Source of the DNA: Oscillospiraceae bacterium
Lineage (GTDB): Bacteria > Bacillota > Clostridia > Oscillospirales > Oscillospiraceae
Assembly: GCA_902761635.1 (NCBI GenBank)
Contig: CACWLG010000001.1
Span: 89,867 to 153,866, forward strand
Direction of reading: 5' to 3'
Length of the DNA stretch: 64,000 bases
Part shown: piece after piece, positions 35,281-43,635 of the stretch
Layout of the letters: the number at the start of each line of letters is the position of its first letter
How positions within the stretch are numbered: position 1 is the stretch's first letter
Translations under genes and position numbers: made by a program
The notes under the pieces: model-generated
The model's database searches: none
The model's input: the letters and a program-made list of their open reading frames with translations, nothing else
What the model was told of the DNA's origin: nothing

Positions 35281-35832
35281 TCACAGCCATTCGACAAGGC
35301 CGCTGCGGATATTGTAGAGTGCGCCCCGGATATCGAGTCCGGCGGTGGGAATCTCCGGGTGATCGGCAAAGGCCGCCCGGATCATTCTGACCGCGTGCTG
35401 CACGTTCAGCCGACAGGCCCGGTCCGGATCCCGCTCCTCCCCCACGGCAAGCAGGATCTCGTCCGTGATGTACTGGATGTAGCCCTCTCCCCCGCCGGAG
35501 ATCGCCGCGTCCACGGCGCCGCAGCCGGTGTGCCCGAGTACCAGGATCAGCGGGCAGTGCAGATGCGCCGCGGCATATTCGATGCTGCCGAGCTGGTGCC
35601 GGTCCAGGACATTGCCTGCCACGCGGATGACGAACAGCTCCCCGATGCCGGCGGAAAAGATCGCCTCCGGAATCACGCGGGAGTCCGAACACGCCACGAC
35701 GATGGCCTGGGGATGCTGACCATGCTCAGCCGTCTCCATGCGCACCGCGGGGGAAACATCGCCCACAGCGGCCCCGTAGAGATAACGGCGGTTGCCCGCG
35801 CGCAGCTTGTCGATCAGATGCCTGTGTTCCAT
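35281..35832 (-). CDS. Beta-class carbonic anhydrase
   Basis: A 183-residue zinc enzyme that hydrates CO2. Zinc ligands and the Asp-Arg dyad are in VVACSDSRVIPE, and the His and second Cys in LGHTGCGAVDAAI. The start ATG at 35832 follows AAGGATGAAAACAGG; a frame-extending ATG at 35862 has no binding site. The C-terminus (GALYNIRSGLVEWL) is complete. It is 35 bases upstream of the beta-CASP gene on the same strand and may share its transcript. Confidence 0.93.
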   Translation of the reverse strand: MEHRHLIDKLRAGNRRYLYGAAVGDVSPAVRMETAEHGQHPQAIVVACSDSRVIPEAIFSAGIGELFVIRVAGNVLDRHQLGSIEYAAAHLHCPLILVLGHTGCGAVDAAISGGGEGYIQYITDEILLAVGEERDPDRACRLNVQHAVRMIRAAFADHPEIPTAGLDIRGALYNIRSGLVEWL

Positions 35833-35973
35833 CCTGTTTTCATCCTTCCCGTTCAAGAACATAATATCTGATCTGATTATACCATTTTCATATAAAAAGG
35901 AAAGAGGAAAGTGAAGACTTCGCTCTGAGTTTCCTTCACCCGTGCCGCGGCGCAGCTTTTCACTTTTCTTTAA

Positions 35974-36131
35974 GGCAATACCGCATCATTCGGCAAGAGC
36001 AGATCCTGAGAAAATTTGGGTTCTGACGATGGCATTTTTGGCCGGAACACTTTGTGTGTTTTAAGGAAACTGTGGAGAAGTCAGGAACAGACTTTTTCCG
36101 GAGGCGCGAAGGCGGATTGTGCGGTGTTGCC
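35974..36131. mobile_element. MITE-like element, copy 3 (158 bp)
   Basis: The left end GGCAATACCGCATCATTCGG and right end (CGAAGGCGGATTGTGCGG, then TGTTGCC) are inverted repeats of each other and match copy 1. The inner GGCAAGAGCAGATCCTGAG is shared with copies 1 and 2, while the central 80 bp are unlike copy 1. It lies between the carbonic anhydrase and serine hydrolase genes. TTTAAG lies just outside the left end. Confidence 0.75.
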
Positions 36132-36150
36132 AAAATTCACAAATTCCCAG

Positions 36151-36179
36151 TACCAAAACGAGGGGAGCTGTGCTATACT
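36151..36179 (+). promoter_or_regulatory. Possible promoter for the serine hydrolase operon
   Basis: Weak TACCAA at 36151-36156, a 17-base spacer and TATACT at 36174-36179, just outside the repeat element. Confidence 0.5.
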
Positions 36180-36232
36180 GTAAGTTGTAGTATTTTGCGC
36201 ACATGATGCGCATTGGGAGGGAACCTGTCGGA

Positions 36233-37756
36233 ATGAATCGAAACATGCTTCGTGCTCTCGCCTGGCTGCTGTGCCTGGCGCTGATGCTCGCCCCGGCTTC
36301 ACCGGCCTTTGCCGCCGAGCAGATCACGATCCGGGCCGTATCCGGAGAGGAGGCCGAGCTGCCGGCCGCCCCGGAGACACCGGAAACGCCGGAAACGGAA
36401 GCGGGGCCGAGCGACAGTCTTCTGGACAACGCCGCCATTACGGAGATGGTGCAGGATTTCCTTCAAAAGAAGAACATCCCTGCCGACCGCGTGGGCATCG
36501 GCTACTGCTATACCGCCACCGGGGAGGAATGGTTTCATAACCCCGACACGTGGTTCTATCCCGGCAGCATGTACAAGGTGCCGCTGATGATGCTCCTGTC
36601 CGAGCGCATCCGGGAGGGCGAGGTTGGCAAGGACACGCAGATCGGCGGTCTGAATCTGGACACGGTTTTTGAATACATCCTTGTCAACTCCAACAACGAC
36701 TATGCCCATATGGTGCGCAAGTTCCTCATTGACGGACAGGGCGGGGACGAGATCTGGCGTGAGCAGGCCAAGCAGTATGCGCGTCTTGACAGCTATGACG
36801 AGCGGTACCTGCTCTACTGCTACTTCTCCCCGCGCTATATGACCCAGGTGCTGGAGACGCTTTGCCAGGACCCGGACCGCTTTCCGGGCGTGACCGAAAA
36901 GCTCCTCAAAGCAGAGCCCGCCCACTACTTCCGCCTGTCTTCCGAGATGAACGCCATGGATATCGCTCAGAAATACGGCAGCTATCTGGATCAGGAGGGC
37001 AGCAACTGGAACCATACCGCCGGTATCATCTATACAGAGCACCCCTTCATTCTGACGGTCATGACCAAGAATGTGGGCGGCTATGAGTCCGTTATCGGAG
37101 AGCTTGCGGTGCTGTTCAAGGACTATACCCAGGGTTTGGACAAAACCTACGACGCCTGGCGGCAGGAGCAGGAGGCAAAGGAGGCCAGGCAGCTTGCAGC
37201 CGAACAGCCAGCATTGCAGAGTGAGCAGGCGGCCCAGCCCCAGGAGCCCGGGGCCACGGTGTGGCCTGTGCAGTCCACCACCCGTCCCAACCAGCCTGAG
37301 ACCCAGCTCCAGACGCCGACAGCCGACCGGGCAGCGCGCGGGCAGCGCGCAGGCATTATTGTGCTCTCCTTCCTGCTGGCGGCAGCCATCATCGGCGGCG
37401 TCGGCGCTGTCATCATCGTCAAGGAGCGTGAGCGCAGGCGCTACGAGTCCTATCGCCGCCGCTTTGAAGAGGAGCTGCGGCAGGAGGCAATGGCAAAGGA
37501 GCGCGCCGCGCGCGCCGGGAGCCAGCAGCAGCGCCCGCGGCCTGCTGAGGCACGTCCCCCACAGCCCGGGACGCCCGGCGCCCAGACCGTGCGCCGCCCG
37601 GCGCAGCCCGCCCGGCCGCGTACCCCACAACCGAATGCCCAGCAGCCGCAGCCGAGCGCTCCGCAGGCGAAGCCTCAGCCAAGCGCTCCGCAGATACAGC
37701 GCCAGGCGCCGAGCTTTGACAGGAAACTCTGGGACAAGGATGAGGAAGACGAATGA
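36233..37756 (+). CDS. Penicillin-binding/class A beta-lactamase-like serine hydrolase with membrane anchor and P/Q-rich tail
   Basis: A 507-residue protein with a signal peptide (cleavage near AFA-AEQ). A serine hydrolase domain follows, with SxxK in YPGSMYKVPLMMLL, an SDN-like NSNNDYAHM and a late NHTAGIIYTEHPFILTV. A membrane segment (GIIVLSFLLAAAIIGGVGAV, about residue 388) leads to a basic stretch and a long Pro/Gln/Ala-rich tail that should lie in the cytoplasm. Catalytic Glu and KTG motifs typical of beta-lactamases are not obvious, so resistance activity is doubtful. The stop overlaps the next gene start. Confidence 0.8.
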   Translation: MNRNMLRALAWLLCLALMLAPASPAFAAEQITIRAVSGEEAELPAAPETPETPETEAGPSDSLLDNAAITEMVQDFLQKKNIPADRVGIGYCYTATGEEWFHNPDTWFYPGSMYKVPLMMLLSERIREGEVGKDTQIGGLNLDTVFEYILVNSNNDYAHMVRKFLIDGQGGDEIWREQAKQYARLDSYDERYLLYCYFSPRYMTQVLETLCQDPDRFPGVTEKLLKAEPAHYFRLSSEMNAMDIAQKYGSYLDQEGSNWNHTAGIIYTEHPFILTVMTKNVGGYESVIGELAVLFKDYTQGLDKTYDAWRQEQEAKEARQLAAEQPALQSEQAAQPQEPGATVWPVQSTTRPNQPETQLQTPTADRAARGQRAGIIVLSFLLAAAIIGGVGAVIIVKERERRRYESYRRRFEEELRQEAMAKERAARAGSQQQRPRPAEARPPQPGTPGAQTVRRPAQPARPRTPQPNAQQPQPSAPQAKPQPSAPQIQRQAPSFDRKLWDKDEEDE

Positions 37757-38559
37757 AACGCCTGATCTGCCTTCTCCTGACCCTGTGTCTGTCTTTCTCC
37801 CTGTGCGCCTGTGGCGGCAGCCGCTTCCGCTACGGCATCAACACGGTGCAGATCCTGGTGCAGCAGGATTATTCCCTCGCCTTTCGCAATAACGACCCCC
37901 TTTATTTCTACGTCACCGCCGCGCTGAGCGTCCTGGCCGCCGAGGGGCGGGTGGATCAGCTTGCCACCAAGTGGCTGGGCAGCCCCGCCCTCAACTACGC
38001 CAAGCAGGCGGACGCGCTGGAAAAGCTTGTCCCGCCGGAGCCCCAGGATCTGATCATCGGTTTGGACGTGAACGCTTTCCCCTTCTCTTATCTCTCTAAC
38101 GGGGAATACTGGGGCTTGGATGTGGAGCTTGCCCTGGCGGTGTGCGAGAAGCTGGGCTGGACCCTGAAGATGCAGCCCATTGAGAAGGAAAACGTGTACG
38201 TGGAGCTCTCCTCCGGCAATATTGACGTGGCCTGGGGCGGCATTGCCCTGGACCCGAAGGAGGCGGCTGACGGCAACTACACCCAGTACGGTCCGTATAT
38301 CCACAACGACATCGTGATTGCCACGCGCAACGGCTCGCCCGTTTGGAACAAGATGCGCCTGAGCGGGCGCAAGATGTGCATGCCCTCCACGCCGGAGGCC
38401 CGCGCCGCCCTGGACACCGACCCGCGCCTTATCAAGCGCCTGGGTCAGATCACAAGGCTGGCCGGCGGCACGACGGAGTGCTTTGAATATCTCTACGCCG
38501 GCAAATGCGACGTGGTGATTACCGACAGCACTGCCGTGGATTATTTCAACTGTCACTGA
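37753..38559 (+). CDS. Circularly permuted family-3 solute-binding lipoprotein
   Basis: A 268-residue lipoprotein (LSLCACGG lipobox). Its lobe order is shifted relative to normal family 3 binding proteins: the usual C-terminal segment (YSLAFRNNDPLYFYVTAAL to GRVDQLATKWLG) comes first, followed after a linker by the usual N-terminal segment (LIIGLDVNAFPFSYLSNGEY, then GLDVELALAVCEKLGWTL) and SSGNIDVAWGGIAL. The chain ends at CDVVITDSTAVDYF, just where a normal protein would pass into that first segment. It should bind an amino acid or similar ligand. The start overlaps the serine hydrolase stop (ATGA); no permease or ATPase is adjacent. Confidence 0.85.
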   Translation: MKRLICLLLTLCLSFSLCACGGSRFRYGINTVQILVQQDYSLAFRNNDPLYFYVTAALSVLAAEGRVDQLATKWLGSPALNYAKQADALEKLVPPEPQDLIIGLDVNAFPFSYLSNGEYWGLDVELALAVCEKLGWTLKMQPIEKENVYVELSSGNIDVAWGGIALDPKEAADGNYTQYGPYIHNDIVIATRNGSPVWNKMRLSGRKMCMPSTPEARAALDTDPRLIKRLGQITRLAGGTTECFEYLYAGKCDVVITDSTAVDYFNCH

Positions 38560-38572
38560 AAGCGCGCATTGG

Positions 38573-38597
38573 GAGGTATCCTTTGATGCCTCCCAGT
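38573..38597 (+). terminator. Hairpin after the solute-binding gene
   Basis: TGGGAGG(T) pairs with (G)CCTCCCA. No strong T-run, so moderate confidence. Confidence 0.5.
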
Positions 38598-38682
38598 CAT
38601 TATACGGTTTAAGAAAAACTAAGAACTAATTTCAGAAGAAATATGTTATATTCCAAGTATAAAAAAGCTGGAGGCGTGCAGT

Positions 38683-38946
38683 ATGTCATCATGCAGAACT
38701 CCCCTGACTGACGAAGCGCTTGCGTATGTTTCAGGCGGTACAGCCTGGACGCAAAATGCCCGGGGCAGCTTTGTCATGGCGGGTGACCACATTGTCTATA
38801 CAGCCGCAGAGGGCGATACCCTCGCCGCCGTCGCCGGGCGCTACGGTGTCACGATCGGTCAGCTACGCTCCTGGAACAGTCTTGCCGAGGGCGATCTCCT
38901 TGTCGCGGGTCAGCGGATCATCCTGTATCCGAACACCATTCGCTGA
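38683..38946 (+). CDS. LysM-domain peptide with double-glycine-type leader
   Basis: An 87-residue protein. Residues 7-19 (PLTDEALAYVSGG) match the leader consensus of class II bacteriocins and related peptides, ending in a GG cleavage site. After the GG, a single LysM domain runs from about residue 37 (HIVYTAAEGDTLAAVAGRYG) to IILYP near the end. LysM binds peptidoglycan or chitin. The start follows GCTGGAGGCGTGC. No peptidase-containing ABC exporter (PCAT) is in the window, so export is unproven. Confidence 0.8.
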   Translation: MSSCRTPLTDEALAYVSGGTAWTQNARGSFVMAGDHIVYTAAEGDTLAAVAGRYGVTIGQLRSWNSLAEGDLLVAGQRIILYPNTIR

Positions 38947-39080
38947 GCAGGCAAACATTCTTTTGTCCCGGTCTGAACCAACCGAAGCCGTTTGGACACA
39001 ATCTGTGTCCAAATCCCGGGCAGGAATGCAGCGTTCGAACGATCAAGGGCTGGCAGCGACGTCTGTCAGGCCGCTTTTAA

Positions 39081-39155
39081 AAAGCATACAGACCCTGCTT
39101 TCGCAGGGCCTGTGCGCGTATTCTCCGATTGTCAGGATCAGAGATTAGATTCTTT
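39081..39155 (-). terminator. Conserved 3' element and terminator, copy A
   Basis: A 75-base sequence that recurs, inverted, at 50568-50644 with one substitution and one indel. On the minus strand it contains ACAGGCCCTGC-GAAA-GCAGGGTCTGT followed by ATGCTTTTT, an intrinsic terminator. It lies directly after the secreted protein gene at 39167. Confidence 0.8.
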
Positions 39156-39166
39156 CGTGCTGGAGA

Positions 39167-39964
39167 TTAGTCGAGAACTTCCCAGTACTGAGCGTGGGGG
39201 TATGCAGTGTAGGGAGCGGCCCAGATGACATCGCCGTTTTCGTCATACAGGCCAAGGCTGGCCTCATCATCGAACATCTCTGCAAAGGTGTCGACATAGG
39301 ACTCAGCAAGGACGGGGTATCTGTCAGCGAACTTGTTGTCGAACTTGGTGCCGGCAGCTTCGTCGCGGAGTGCCTTCCACTCGTCCTCGAGCTTGTCGTT
39401 GACGTCCTTCATCAGCTTGGTGACTGCGAAGTAGGTAGCAACAGCCTCGTAACCCTTCTGGAAGTCCTTGTCGGTCAGAACCTTTGCGACAGAGTCAGCA
39501 AAGACCTGAGCGTACTTGAGGGGGAAGTAATCATCGCCGTCGTAGAACTTGTAGGTGTTGTCAGCGATCTTGGAAGCGACCTTAACGTCGACCCAAGCGC
39601 GGATCAGATCCTTAACGTCGTCAGCATCATCCTTGGTAAATCTCCGCTCGCCTTCGCCCATGATGTAAACCTTCTCACCGATCAGGTTCTTGGCAAGTGC
39701 GTCAACCAGACCAACAACGGTCTCGTCCATAGCCTTGGCAGTGTTGTAAACGCTCTTGTTGGCAGCCATGATGCCATAAGCGCTCTCGATCTCCTCGCGG
39801 GAGTTCTTGATCATGTCCTTGATATCGTTCTTGTAGGCAGCCGCGCTCAGAAGGGGCATGTCGATCCAGGGGTACGGGCTGAGAATCTCTTCTGCGAACG
39901 CGCTCGTCGGGATAATGGAGACGAACATCATCACGCAAAGAACCAGTGCAAGCAGTTTCTTCAT
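39167..39964 (-). CDS. Secreted protein of unknown function, paralog 1
   Basis: A 265-residue protein with a signal peptide (MKKLLALVLCVMMFVSIIPT, cleavage near AFA). The mature part is acidic and mostly helical with no recognised domain. It begins with a segment (KNDIKDMIKNSREEIESAYG) similar to the other paralog at 49580-50557, and the first 50 bases of the two genes are nearly identical. Base composition is lower in GC than the neighbours. The start follows TTAGGAGGATATATCC and has a near-consensus promoter. Role unknown, perhaps an abundant secreted protein. Confidence 0.85.
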   Translation of the reverse strand: MKKLLALVLCVMMFVSIIPTSAFAEEILSPYPWIDMPLLSAAAYKNDIKDMIKNSREEIESAYGIMAANKSVYNTAKAMDETVVGLVDALAKNLIGEKVYIMGEGERRFTKDDADDVKDLIRAWVDVKVASKIADNTYKFYDGDDYFPLKYAQVFADSVAKVLTDKDFQKGYEAVATYFAVTKLMKDVNDKLEDEWKALRDEAAGTKFDNKFADRYPVLAESYVDTFAEMFDDEASLGLYDENGDVIWAAPYTAYPHAQYWEVLD

Positions 39965-40592
39965 TTGGATATATCCTCCTAAATTTTTGTCACCAGGTTT
40001 TCCCTGAGTGCAGGCACAGTATAACGCGGCATTTCGTATTTGTCAAGCAATTGTTTCAAACTTTTTAAATCGTTTAAAGTTTATTAATATTTACAAAAGG
40101 GTGACATAATGTAAAAAGACCTGCGTCAGCAGGTTTCAGGGGGAGCGCAAAAGGCCGGAAACCGTTGAGAGCAGGCGCTTTTTTTGTTTCATATTTACGA
40201 AGACATCCAGTTGTTCCGCAAGCAAAAAACGGCGGGATCGAAGCGTCAAGCGGCAGAGACGGCCAGGCGCTTGTTAACAAACAGCCGATTTTATGAGGCA
40301 AATGTTTCGTAATTGTTAAATGGAGGCCCCGCAGTCTGGCGGATCGCAGCATCCCGCACGGCCGGGATCGTTTAAAATAACAAAGCAGAGTGCCTGACCA
40401 CTCTGCAAAGTTAAGAAGGATTATGGAAAGAAATGAAGTTCTTTATCTGCTTGCAAGTATACTATAACGTAAAGATGTTACAGGGATAAGCGCAATTTTA
40501 TTTCTTAATTGTAAAATCATTTTTTTAGTGGCACATTCTGATATTTTATGGTATGATAGGTAAAATTTAAGAAAGAGAGAGCTGAGTGCCTC
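39965..40592. other. 628-base intergenic region
   Basis: Contains the promoter at 40018-40046 (minus) and a hairpin GCAGAGTG-CCTGAC-CACTCTGC at 40385-40406, but no credible gene. A 92-codon minus-strand frame (40074-40352) lacks a ribosome site and family likeness. The stretch is AT-rich near both flanking genes and GC-rich at 40190-40370. Confidence 0.5.
40018..40046 (-). promoter_or_regulatory. Near-consensus promoter for secreted paralog 1
   Basis: On the minus strand TTGACA (40041-40046), 17-base spacer and TATACT (40018-40023), the strongest-looking promoter in the window. Confidence 0.85.
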
Positions 40593-41675
40593 ATGAATAA
40601 AAGATCTCTTTTGATGACGCTCCTTGTGCCTGTACTGCTGCTTTGCGGCTGTGCAAAAAATGAGAATGCCCCTGCGGTCACGACGATCGCCCCCATCCCG
40701 ACCGCCGCCGTGAGTGCGGCGCCGGCCACACCCGCGCCCACGGCTGTTCCCTCTGCCGAGCCTACGACCGCCGGCAAGCCGCTCTCTCCGGAGGTCCAGG
40801 CGCTGACGGAGGAAAACAGAAAGGTCTGGAAAGAGATGTACGACCGGCAGTGGATGGAAGGCCGTCTTGTGATCCCGTCCGTCGGCATCGACGTGGCGCT
40901 CTTCAGCTGGGGTGTCGGGCCCGGCGGGGAGTCCGATCCTGACAAGGATGTGGAGGCCGTGCGCCAGGCCGTTGTGGACAATCCCGACAGCGCGCTTCTG
41001 TATTACGACAATCCGGTCGGCAACATCATTGCCGACCACTCCACGCAGGATTTCTCCGCCCTTTCCAACGTGAAGGAGGGCGACGCCGCCTATATCCTCT
41101 CGGGCGAGCGTATCCTCTCCCTTCGCTGCGATCTTGTAGCTGACGGCACCAACACCGGCTACGGCATCACGGATAAGGACGGCGGCTGGCACCATGACGA
41201 GGATTATACCTGCTACACCTGCCTGGAGGACTGGACCCACGTTCTGCTTGTGGGCTTCACCATGACGGATGAGGACTTCTTCGACATGAACTGGATCGAC
41301 ATGGGCGGGGCTTCCGCCGCAAGCTCCGGCAGCGAAACCGCCGCAAGCTCCGGCACCAGCGCCGCCACACCGGCGCCGGGCGCCGTCGTCACCACGGTCT
41401 CCATGCCCGCCTCGGCAGCGGAGGTGCAGGCCGCCTCGATTGCCAACGCAAACATTACCCCGAGTCCGAGCCCCACGCCGGGCGCCTCGCCGTCCCCCTC
41501 CGCAAAACCCGCAGACGCCCAGCAGGCCGCCGCGCCGCAGAATACGCAGAATAACAACAATGTGGTGCCTGACGATTTTCTCCCTCCCTCCGTTGATATT
41601 TACGCGGACAACGTCTATGTCCCCAACAACGGAAACCCCGCCGCCAACAACAGCGGCGACGGGTATCTGTCCTGA
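40593..41675 (+). CDS. Sortase-like lipoprotein lacking the catalytic arginine
   Basis: A 360-residue lipoprotein (LLLCGCAKN lipobox) with a Pro/Ala/Thr linker to about residue 65. A sortase-type core follows: GRLVIPSVGIDVALFSWGV, the histidine region ADHSTQDFSALSNVKEGDAA, and TCYTCLEDWTHVLLVGF where the active-site Cys of TLxTC would lie. The Arg usually found a few residues after that Cys is replaced (THVLLV). A long Ser/Ala/Pro/Asn-rich C-terminal tail ends the protein. It may be an inactive or altered sortase-like protein. Single-gene unit with its own terminator. Confidence 0.7.
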   Translation: MNKRSLLMTLLVPVLLLCGCAKNENAPAVTTIAPIPTAAVSAAPATPAPTAVPSAEPTTAGKPLSPEVQALTEENRKVWKEMYDRQWMEGRLVIPSVGIDVALFSWGVGPGGESDPDKDVEAVRQAVVDNPDSALLYYDNPVGNIIADHSTQDFSALSNVKEGDAAYILSGERILSLRCDLVADGTNTGYGITDKDGGWHHDEDYTCYTCLEDWTHVLLVGFTMTDEDFFDMNWIDMGGASAASSGSETAASSGTSAATPAPGAVVTTVSMPASAAEVQAASIANANITPSPSPTPGASPSPSAKPADAQQAAAPQNTQNNNNVVPDDFLPPSVDIYADNVYVPNNGNPAANNSGDGYLS

Positions 41676-41690
41676 GCCGAATAACAATTG

Positions 41691-41718
41691 ACGCCGCCCC
41701 GTTTGGGGCGGCGTTTTG
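41691..41718 (+). terminator. Rho-independent terminator
   Basis: ACGCCGCCCC at 41691-41700 pairs with GGGGCGGCGT at 41705-41714, then TTTGTGTTTG. Confidence 0.88.
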
Positions 41719-41759
41719 TGTTTGATCGTATCGCGGGCCTCGGCGTGCCTTTCGCGCGC

Positions 41760-42311
41760 TCACGCCTCCCAGCGGTGTTCCTGATAGACCTCCCCGCTCT
41801 CCAGGTCGATCCAGCGAAACACGCCGTCCTCATAGCTCATGCAGCTATGGGGGCTGTTCTCCTTCGGGATGGCAGCGGAGCCGGGATTGAGGATCAGGAT
41901 CCCGTCCCGCTCCTCACAGACGGGGACATGGATATGGCCGAAGAGAAAGGCGTCCCCGGGGCAGAGCCTCGGATGCCCCTCCGGCGTATAGAGATGGCCG
42001 TGGGTGACAAAGATCCTGTGCCGCCCGGCGAGGAGCAGGCTGTAGTCGGCCATGATGGGAAAGCCGAGCACGGTCTGGTCAATCTCCGCGTCACAGTTGC
42101 CGCGCACGCCGAAGATCGGGAGGGCAAGCCCCGTCAGCATGGCTGTGACCGCCTTCGGTGCATAGTCCCGGGGAAGGTCGTTGCGCGGGCCGTGATAGAG
42201 CGTGTCGCCCAGCAGGAGCAGGGTATTTGCCCCTTCTTTGCGCAGCGTATCCAGGAGCAGGCTGCAGTAGTACGCTGAGCCGTGGATGTCGGAGGCAATG
42301 ATCGTTTTCAT
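41760..42311 (-). CDS. yfcE: YfcE-type metallophosphodiesterase
   Basis: A 183-residue calcineurin-like phosphoesterase starting MKTIIASDIHGSAYYCSLLL. Metal ligands are visible in SDIHGS, LLGDTLYHGP, VRGNCDAEID, THGHLYTPE and FGHIHVPV. YfcE hydrolyses phosphodiesters, but its natural substrate is unsettled. The ATG at 42311 has a weak ribosome site and is 4 bases after the aminotransferase stop, so it is likely translated by coupling. The open frame upstream is shadow of that gene. Confidence 0.92.
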   Translation of the reverse strand: MKTIIASDIHGSAYYCSLLLDTLRKEGANTLLLLGDTLYHGPRNDLPRDYAPKAVTAMLTGLALPIFGVRGNCDAEIDQTVLGFPIMADYSLLLAGRHRIFVTHGHLYTPEGHPRLCPGDAFLFGHIHVPVCEERDGILILNPGSAAIPKENSPHSCMSYEDGVFRWIDLESGEVYQEHRWEA

Positions 42312-42315
42312 GCGC

Positions 42316-43596
42316 TTACTGTGCCAGCAGGGTTTCAAGAGCGGCGATGCGCTGGCAGAGGCAGAAGACCTCCATGCTGCCGTGCAGGTCGCTGATGGAG
42401 GGGAAGGACGGGGCGATGCGGATGTTGTTGTCCTGCGGGTCCTTGCCGTAGGGGAAGGTGGCGCCCGCACCGGTGAACTTCACGCCCGCGTCGGCGCACA
42501 GGGCGACGCAGCGCTTTGCCGTGCCGGGCAGACCGTCGAAGCTGATGAAGTAGCCGCCGTTGGGTTTTGTCCAGGAGCCGATGCCGTACTGGCTGAGCCC
42601 TTTGTCCAGCGCGGTGAGCACATAGTCGAACTTCGGGCGCAGGTAGTCGGCCTGCTTTTTCATGTGGGCCTTGATGCCGTCCACGTTCTTGAGATAGTGG
42701 ACATGGCGGATCTGGTTGATTTTGTCGTAGCAGATGGTCTGCACGCCCATCTGCCGCAGCAGATGCTTGACGTTGTTGGTGCTCGCGGCAAGGACGGCGA
42801 CGCCCGCGCCGGAGAAGGTGATCTTGCTGGTGGACATGTACTCATAGACCATGTCCTCACTTCCGTATTCTTTGCAGGCATCGAAGATGTTCAGCAACTC
42901 ATCGTCCTGCTCCCGGAAGCCGTGGACCAGGTAGGCATTGTCCCAGAAGATGCGGAAGTCGTCCGCCGCGGGCTTGAGGGCGGCAAAGGCACGGACGGTC
43001 TCGGCGGAGTAGGTGTAGCCCTGGGGATTGGAGTACTTGGGCACACACCAGATACCCTTGACGCTGGGATCGGACTCCACATACTGGCGCACGAGCTCCA
43101 TATCCGGACCCTCCGGGGTCATGGGAATGGTGATCATCTCGATGCCGAACTCCTCGCAGATGCGGAAATGGCGGTCATAGCCGGGCGCCGGGCACAGGAA
43201 GCGGATCTGACCCTGCTGTCCCCAGGGCTGGCTGCCGCCGTAAACGCCGAGAACGATAGCCTTGATCACGCAATCGTACATAAGGGCAAGGCTTGACTGG
43301 CCGCCCATGATGATGTTTTCCATCGGCAGGCCCAGGACGTTCCCGAAGAGCTCCTTGGCCTCGTCAACGCCGGCAAGCTCGCCATAGTTGCGCACGTCGG
43401 TGCCCTTGCGGCTGTAAATCAGCTCGTAGGGATTCTGGCTCAGCATATCCATGCTGAGGTTGAGCTGGGTGGGGTCGGGCTTGCCGCGGGACATGTCGAG
43501 CTTGAGCCCACGGGCCTTCACAGCCTCATACTGCGCCATGAGCTGCTGGAGCTCGGCGCGCATTTCGTCCTTGGACATGGTCAGATACTTGTTCAT
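42316..43596 (-). CDS. Aspartate aminotransferase, subgroup Ic
   Basis: A 426-residue PLP enzyme of the Asp_aminotransf (PF12897-like) family, with MSRGKPDPTQLNLSMDML at the N-terminus and GGQSSLALMYDCVIKAIV for cofactor binding. The PLP lysine lies in STSKITFSGAGVAVL and the Asp and Tyr in FRIFWDNAYLVHGF. It interconverts aspartate and glutamate pools or a related pair. The start follows GAATGAGGAATAAAG. Confidence 0.92.
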   Translation of the reverse strand: MNKYLTMSKDEMRAELQQLMAQYEAVKARGLKLDMSRGKPDPTQLNLSMDMLSQNPYELIYSRKGTDVRNYGELAGVDEAKELFGNVLGLPMENIIMGGQSSLALMYDCVIKAIVLGVYGGSQPWGQQGQIRFLCPAPGYDRHFRICEEFGIEMITIPMTPEGPDMELVRQYVESDPSVKGIWCVPKYSNPQGYTYSAETVRAFAALKPAADDFRIFWDNAYLVHGFREQDDELLNIFDACKEYGSEDMVYEYMSTSKITFSGAGVAVLAASTNNVKHLLRQMGVQTICYDKINQIRHVHYLKNVDGIKAHMKKQADYLRPKFDYVLTALDKGLSQYGIGSWTKPNGGYFISFDGLPGTAKRCVALCADAGVKFTGAGATFPYGKDPQDNNIRIAPSFPSISDLHGSMEVFCLCQRIAALETLLAQ

Positions 43597-43635
43597 TCTT
43601 TATTCCTCATTCCCAATAGAATTGTTGACAACCAT

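Noticed and set aside
40074-40352. A 92-codon minus-strand frame in the long intergenic region
   Set aside because: No ribosome site, mixed composition and no recognisable motif.
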